From: UBA11740 sp049273695
GTDB lineage: Bacteria; Acidobacteriota; Blastocatellia; Pyrinomonadales; Pyrinomonadaceae
Length of the DNA: 64,000 bases
NCBI GenBank assembly: GCA_049273695.1
Contig: JBASRE010000051.1
Location: forward strand, 55,349-119,348
Direction: 5' to 3'
A program made the translations under genes and the position numbers. Positions within the stretch are counted from its first letter, which is position 1; each line of letters opens with the position of its first letter. Positions 59,489-64,000 of this stretch are shown here, in pieces. Below the pieces are notes generated by a model. It did not search any database. It worked only from the letters and a program-made list of their open reading frames with translations, and had not been told where the DNA came from.

Positions 59489-61433
59489 GGCCAACGCGTC
59501 GAACGAGGCCGGCGAGTTCTCCAGATTGACGCAGGCCGTCCAGCCGGGGATCAAATTTTAGCCACACGGGTCTAAGCGAACGATCCTGGTAAGCGCGGTC
59601 AAGCCAGACAAGCGCTTGCCCCTTCTCATCCAATCCAACCTGAAGCACAGCCATGCTGTAAGGTGGAACGTAACTTCCTTTTGCCGTCTGCTCCAGCGTT
59701 TGAAGCAGGTCGCGCGCCTCTTTCGTGCTACCCGCTTTGGCAAGACCATGTCCCAAAGCCGCGATCATTGCCGCGTCATCGGGAGACATCTCCCGGGCCT
59801 TCCGGAATTCCTGAATCGCTTCCGTGTACAACCTCTGCTGTTCGTAACTCAGTCCGAGAGCCATCCGCGCAAGGATCGAGTTAGGCTCCATCTCAAGCGT
59901 TTTGCGGCATTGCTGCACGCTCTGATCAAACTGGCCGGTGAAGAAAAGGTAAAGGCCAAAGTTTGAGTTGAAGCTGATTGAGAGCGGGTCGAGTGATTGC
60001 GCTCGCTTCATCTCGGCATCGGCTTTATCTTTTTGTCCGACTGCCAGCAGATAGAAGGCGTACCATTGATGTGCTTCAGAATAGTTTGCGTCCAGTTGTA
60101 GCGAGCGCTGAAATTCCCGTTCGGCGCCTACAAAATCCCAATCATGCCGGAATTTTATGAAGCCGAGTGTTGCATGTGCTTCGGGCAGCCGGTCGTCGAT
60201 CTCCAGCGCTTTGAGGACCGCAGCCTTGGCTCTGGGTACTGACGCCTCAGCCATCGGAACGCCGGACTCGTTGAGCCTTATGAAACAATCAGCCAGTCCT
60301 GCGTAGGCCAGAGCGTAATTTGGATCGATTTTTATGGCGCGCTCAAAATGATCGACGGCAGTCTTGAGTGCCGGCGCGTTCCTCTTGTTCCAGAAATAGC
60401 GTCCCTGTAAATAAGCCTGGTACGCCTCGAAGTTTTGGGTGTAGTGCTTGCGCATCAACTCGCGCTCATCACCGGTGAGTCGAAGAGTTAGGGAATGCGC
60501 GGCCTGGTCAGAGATTGAGTCTTGCACTGCAAAAATGTCCGTGAGTTTGGCGTCAAACTTTTCAGCCCACAGTGCGGCGCCATCCGCCACGCGCAATAAT
60601 TGGACAGTTACGCGTACGCGGTCACCGAGCTGCTGCACCTTCCCGTCAAGCACGGCATCCACACTCAGTTCCCGACCGGCGAGGAGAGGGTCCGTGTCGG
60701 GCGCGCCGTAGCGCAGTACCGCACTCGTGGGCCGGACGGCGATGCGGTGACTATTGCTCAATTTGGTGATTAGGGCGTCCGCCATACCCTGTCCTATGTA
60801 TTCATCTGCCGCCTCTGGATTAAGGGACTTAAACGGAAGGATCGCGAGTGACTTAATTTCCTTACTTACGACTGGCCGCGACCGCTTTGAAGACAGGTAA
60901 TAGAGCATTCCGATCAAAATCCCGGCTAGAACGACTGAGAAGATCAGTGCCGATCGTTTGGAAATTCGTGCGCCTACTTCTGCCACCTCGGGCGTCACGA
61001 GCGCCTTCGCGCGCGTTTCAGGTTCGGGGTGATCTACATCCGCCCGGTCCGCACGGGCGGCCGTCACCTCATCGCTCTTAACCAGATTTGCGCTCTCTTC
61101 GTACGGCTGTCTGTTTACCTGAACAGCGAAACGGTAACCGCGGCGAGGTATCGTTTCGATGTAAGAGCCCCGCTCTGAACTGGCGTGGAGAACTTTTCTG
61201 AGCTCGTAAATGTTCTGTGTCAGATTTCCTTCTTCAACATAGCTGTCCGGCCAGAGCTTCTCGATAAGCTCATCCTTTTCCATGACGCGCCCGCTGTTTT
61301 CGATCAAGGCAAACAGGGTGTCAACGACCTTGGGTTTAAGCGGAATGGGTTTGCCGTCGCGCAGAAGGAGGCGGTTGGCGGTATCAATCCGAAAAGGGCC
61401 GAACTCGTATAAGTACCTGACTTGCTTCGACAT
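59478..61433 (-). CDS. CadC-like winged-helix regulator with TolB-like and TPR domains
   Basis: A protein of 651 residues. The OmpR/PhoB-type DNA-binding domain (about 7-105) has FGPFRIDTANRLLLRDG, WPDSYVEEGNLTQNI and IPRRGYRF. A single membrane helix (161-181) puts the rest outside the cytoplasm: a TolB-like module (about 188-310, KSLAILPFKSL, GRELSVDAVL) and TPR repeats (about 330-640). This is a one-component membrane regulator of the CadC type with a periplasmic sensor. The tail resembles that of the kinase at 1228-3657. It lies divergent to the amidohydrolase gene, with 156 bases between, so that gene is a plausible target. Confidence 0.85.
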   Translation of the reverse strand: MSKQVRYLYEFGPFRIDTANRLLLRDGKPIPLKPKVVDTLFALIENSGRVMEKDELIEKLWPDSYVEEGNLTQNIYELRKVLHASSERGSYIETIPRRGYRFAVQVNRQPYEESANLVKSDEVTAARADRADVDHPEPETRAKALVTPEVAEVGARISKRSALIFSVVLAGILIGMLYYLSSKRSRPVVSKEIKSLAILPFKSLNPEAADEYIGQGMADALITKLSNSHRIAVRPTSAVLRYGAPDTDPLLAGRELSVDAVLDGKVQQLGDRVRVTVQLLRVADGAALWAEKFDAKLTDIFAVQDSISDQAAHSLTLRLTGDERELMRKHYTQNFEAYQAYLQGRYFWNKRNAPALKTAVDHFERAIKIDPNYALAYAGLADCFIRLNESGVPMAEASVPRAKAAVLKALEIDDRLPEAHATLGFIKFRHDWDFVGAEREFQRSLQLDANYSEAHQWYAFYLLAVGQKDKADAEMKRAQSLDPLSISFNSNFGLYLFFTGQFDQSVQQCRKTLEMEPNSILARMALGLSYEQQRLYTEAIQEFRKAREMSPDDAAMIAALGHGLAKAGSTKEARDLLQTLEQTAKGSYVPPYSMAVLQVGLDEKGQALVWLDRAYQDRSLRPVWLKFDPRLDGLRQSGELAGLVRRVGLTP

Positions 61434-61589
61434 AACCAGGCTGAGAATTCGCTGAGAAACAATTGAACGACTGCTGAGGACTTCCGGGCTGCAACCGGAG
61501 ATAGTAGGCGGAGTCTCCCTCAGAAGATGCGCGGGCCGTTGTGTCAGCCAGCGGAGTTTAGCAACAAAGCACAGTCAGGAGAACTGACC

Positions 61590-63677
61590 ATGAATCGACG
61601 AACAACCAAACGCGGGCGGTCGCTGCTCGGGCTATTTTCCATTCTGCTCACGATTAGCTATCCCGGCGTGGCTCAAGAACCGCGTCGCGAGTCCCGTCCG
61701 ACAGCGAGCGTCATCGAGAGCGGTAAGTTTCATTTCTACGAAACCAGGCAAACGCGCGGCGCAGAGACGTACGAGATAAGACGCCGTAGCGATGGTTCGC
61801 TTGAAACAACCGCTAAGATCGATTTGCCCTTTATGGGCGAGGAAGAAAAGCCTTCGCTGCGCGCGACCCTGGTGACGCGCAACGATCTCGCGGCGCTTTC
61901 ATTCCAAATCGAGGGCACGCGCCCACTTGGCGTTCCGATCAAAACTTCGATTGCCATCCGTGATCAGATAGCCACGATTAATTCAGCCCCTGCCGCGGCG
62001 GCCGACGGCGCCTCTCGAGAAATTGCGGTCCCACGAACCTTCTTCACTTTTGGCGGATATGTGCCGCTGACGATGGAGATGATGCTGGTTCGTTACTGGT
62101 TGACGCATGGGCGACCAACGAGACTTGCGCTGCTACCGGGCGGCGAAGCGATTGTCGAGTACCGTGGTCGCGATACGGCAACAGTTGCAGGGAGACAAGT
62201 CGCGCTTCAACGTTACCACCTCAGTGGGCGCAACTGGGGCGGAGGTTGGGGCCGGCAAACGCTCTGGTTTGATTCGAACAACCGCCTGGTGGCGGGAGTC
62301 AATCTCGCAACCGACGCCGAGACGAATCTCACCGCTATTCGCGACGGTTACGAATCCGCTTTGTCCTTCTTTCTGAAACGAGCTGTCAACGACAGCATTC
62401 AACGATTGACAGGACTTGCGGACCAGCTAAGCCCTAAGACGAATCAACCGATCGTGTTGCTTGGTGGAACGATCGTTGACGTCACGGGCAAGGAGCCACT
62501 TGCGAATTCAGCAGTCGTCATTCAAGGCGATCGCATCGTTGCGGCCGGCCCGCGATCACAGGTGAAAATTCCGAGCGGCGCGCGGACCATTGATGTCACC
62601 GGTAAATATCTTGTACCCGGTCTGTGGGACATGCATGCGCACATGTATCAAGTTGAGTTAGGTCCCGTGTATCTCGCGGCGGGAATAACGACAGCGCGCG
62701 ATGTCGGCAACGACATCGAATTCAGCACCGCGATGCGCGACGCCGCGAAGAAGGGCCGCGGACTCGGCCCGCGAATGCTTCTGGCGGGATACATTGACGG
62801 CAAGAATGAAGGCCAATCTTTTGACGTTCAGGTTGATACGCCTGCTGAGGCGCGTGCTGCTGTCCAGCGTTACAAGCAGGCCGGCTTCGAGCAAATCAAA
62901 ATCCGCGATCAGGTGAAGGCCGCAATTCTGAAAGTTATTTGCGACGAAGCCCACCGTCTCGGGATGACTGTCACCGGGCATGTTCCCAAATCGATGGATG
63001 CGATCGAAGCAGTCGAGGCCGGAATGGATGAGATTAGTCACCTCAATTTTGTAGCTCCGGCGCTCGAACCCCAAGCCGAAGGTTCCAAGGGCAATCTGTC
63101 AAACGAGTTGGACTCGCCGCGCGCGCGCCAGTCGCTAAAACTTTTGAAGGACCGCGGTACAGTCGTGGATCCAACGATGGCTACGCTCGAGTTGATGCTG
63201 CATCCGAAAAGCACTCCCATCGAATCGTTTGAGCCGGGTATGGCTAAGATTGCTCCCGAATTGCTCGAACAAATCGAGCAGAAAGGCATGCCGGCAGAAG
63301 CGGCGTCTGAGATGGAAATTGCGCTTCAGTTTCTGCTCAACATCATTAAGGCGATTCATCGTGAAGGAATTCCGATCGTCGCGGGCACAGACGTCTCTGT
63401 TCCCGGCTTCTCGTTGACGCGCGAATTGGAATTGTATGTGAAGGCCGGGCTTACGCCGCTGGAAGCGCTTCAGACGGCGACGCTGACCCCCGCGCGAGTG
63501 ATGAAACTGGAAAACGAGGTAGGCACGGTCGAGGCCGGGAAGCGCGCTGACATCATGATCCTGGACGGCAATCCACTGGAGAACATCAGCAACGTTCGCA
63601 AAGCGAAATTCGTCATCACCCAGGGACGGCTGTTTGATTGCTCGAGACTCAGAGAGATAGTTGGCTTCAAACCTTAA
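61590..63677 (+). CDS. Secreted amidohydrolase
   Basis: A protein of 695 residues. It has a signal peptide (residues 1-28), an N-terminal beta-rich region of unknown function (about 35-285) and an amidohydrolase core (about 290-690). Metal-ligand blocks are LWDMHAHMYQ (HxH, near 347), TGHVPKSMDA (near 462), DEISHLNF and AGTDVSVPG (near 598). It should hydrolyse a C-N bond, for example in dipeptides or lactams; the substrate is unknown. CAGGAG lies just before the ATG at 61590; a longer frame upstream carries no signal peptide. It is divergent from the CadC-like regulator. Confidence 0.85.
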   Translation: MNRRTTKRGRSLLGLFSILLTISYPGVAQEPRRESRPTASVIESGKFHFYETRQTRGAETYEIRRRSDGSLETTAKIDLPFMGEEEKPSLRATLVTRNDLAALSFQIEGTRPLGVPIKTSIAIRDQIATINSAPAAAADGASREIAVPRTFFTFGGYVPLTMEMMLVRYWLTHGRPTRLALLPGGEAIVEYRGRDTATVAGRQVALQRYHLSGRNWGGGWGRQTLWFDSNNRLVAGVNLATDAETNLTAIRDGYESALSFFLKRAVNDSIQRLTGLADQLSPKTNQPIVLLGGTIVDVTGKEPLANSAVVIQGDRIVAAGPRSQVKIPSGARTIDVTGKYLVPGLWDMHAHMYQVELGPVYLAAGITTARDVGNDIEFSTAMRDAAKKGRGLGPRMLLAGYIDGKNEGQSFDVQVDTPAEARAAVQRYKQAGFEQIKIRDQVKAAILKVICDEAHRLGMTVTGHVPKSMDAIEAVEAGMDEISHLNFVAPALEPQAEGSKGNLSNELDSPRARQSLKLLKDRGTVVDPTMATLELMLHPKSTPIESFEPGMAKIAPELLEQIEQKGMPAEAASEMEIALQFLLNIIKAIHREGIPIVAGTDVSVPGFSLTRELELYVKAGLTPLEALQTATLTPARVMKLENEVGTVEAGKRADIMILDGNPLENISNVRKAKFVITQGRLFDCSRLREIVGFKP

Positions 63678-63696
63678 TCTTGATCCACCGAGAGTT

Positions 63697-63782
63697 TAGA
63701 GGCGGGCTACGGCCCGACGATCGGGCGGTAGCCTCTTGCACGTTCTCCCCTCTCCGCAAGCGGAGAGGGGTTGGGGGAGAGG
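63697..63782. repeat. Two palindromic repeats downstream of the amidohydrolase gene
   Basis: AGAGGCGGGCTAC with the inverse GCGGTAGCCTCT (63698-63736) resembles the repeat at 47351. CTCCCCTCTCCGC/GCGGAGAGGGG (63745-63770) is the family inserted in thiO. Confidence 0.75.
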
Positions 63783-63789
63783 TGACGGG

Positions 63790-64000
63790 TGTATAGACCG
63801 GGGACAAAGTTTACAGGTGTTCGGAGACATGGTTTACACATTCTGGTCGAGTTTGGTTGAAGCTGCTACATTAATTTGAGTTAAGCGGTGCCGGCAAAAG
63901 TAAACGTCGAGCAGGCCATCGGTTGCGGTCGGGCGCAGAGCAACATGCAGCCCTTTGAAAGCTTGGCCGATGAAGTAGTCGTGGCTCTTATACTTGATGT
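63790..64000 (-). mobile_element. IS481-family insertion sequence, 3' end (continues beyond the window)
   Basis: The segment begins TGTATAGACCGGGG and contains the near-repeats GACAAAGTTTACA and GACATGGTTTACA, which are typical terminal transposase-binding motifs of IS481-type elements. The enclosed reading frame ends at 63834. The other end lies outside the window. Confidence 0.75.
63834..64000 (-). CDS. IS481-family transposase, C-terminal fragment (5' end beyond window)
   Basis: Only the last 54 codons and the TAA stop are in the window. The translation contains IGQAFKGLHVALRPTATDG followed by LLDVYFCRHRLTQINV. This matches the post-DDE C-terminal domain of IS481 transposases, where ALRPT-x-DG and VYFC are usual. 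The catalytic domain lies upstream, outside the window. The frame is intact to the natural stop. The IS end abuts a cluster of palindromic repeats, a common insertion target. Confidence 0.8.
   Translation of the reverse strand, partial: IKYKSHDYFIGQAFKGLHVALRPTATDGLLDVYFCRHRLTQINVAASTKLDQNV

Overview
The window looks like a chromosomal segment of an Acidobacteriota bacterium, most likely of the Blastocatellia (subdivision 4) type. This is an inference from gene style, not a database result. The supporting signs are a moderately high GC content, serine/threonine kinases and winged-helix regulators carrying TolB-like and TPR tails, a fused CcdA-TlpA protein, a PEP-CTERM protein, very large secreted Calx-beta/nuclease proteins, and many families of palindromic intergenic repeats. 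I see no rRNA, tRNA, CRISPR array or replication origin.

Layout. 0-1.2 kb: a palindromic repeat element and a REP-associated tyrosine transposase (RAYT) bracketed by its own inverted REP hairpins. 1.2-12 kb: a Ser/Thr kinase, a 1900-residue secreted Calx-beta/endonuclease/lamin-tail protein, a detached copy of the rodA 3' end, and an exported protein with a C-terminal S74 chaperone domain. 12-18 kb: the minus-strand cell-shape operon mreB-mreC-mreD-mrdA-rodA, three of whose four junctions hold short-period repeat arrays. 18-24.4 kb: a FecR-domain protein, a PLP decarboxylase translationally coupled to a PHP-domain protein, two decayed small genes (one inside a 44-bp perfect inverted repeat), and a type II NADH dehydrogenase. 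24.5-27.4 kb: rpsO and pnp. 27.6-33.5 kb: envelope genes, namely a PEP-CTERM protein, a PEGA/OmpA-like protein, twin tiny membrane proteins, a lytic transglycosylase and a glycine-zipper protein. 33.6-39 kb: an RluD-type pseudouridine synthase, a TlpA-like protein, CcdA-TlpA, glycine oxidase (thiO, with a palindromic repeat inserted in frame) and an isocitrate-dehydrogenase-like enzyme. 39-40.2 kb: a VapBC-type toxin-antitoxin pair and an unknown small gene. 40.5-55 kb: metallophosphoesterases, a HerA-like ATPase, a uracil-DNA glycosylase, YgfZ, a SIMPL-domain lipoprotein, an FAD-linked sugar-lactone-type oxidase, YjbQ and a soluble lytic transglycosylase. 55-64 kb: a kinase/AAA/TPR regulator, a CAT-fold acetyltransferase, a CadC-like regulator, a secreted amidohydrolase, and the 3' end of an IS481-family insertion sequence.

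Functionally the window is dominated by envelope biology: elongasome genes, two lytic transglycosylases, peptidoglycan-binding and stress proteins, and thiol-redox proteins. It also has several large one-protein signalling systems. Two regulators, the kinase at 1.2-3.7 kb and the winged-helix protein at 59.5-61.4 kb, share the same TolB-like plus TPR tail. Housekeeping RNA genes (rpsO, pnp, rluD type) are interspersed.

The most unusual aspect is the repeat landscape. At least eight distinct palindromic or tandem families sit exactly at gene borders, where they supply stop codons, replace leader regions or, in thiO, lie inside the reading frame. Two of the families are physically tied to a candidate mobilising protein: the RAYT with its REP hairpins, and a GxxExxY (PD-(D/E)XK-like) gene inside a 44-bp inverted repeat built of an approximately octameric CGCAAAG unit. 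The latter is my best candidate for an undescribed RAYT-like repeat/nuclease unit, although the local gene copy is interrupted by an amber codon.
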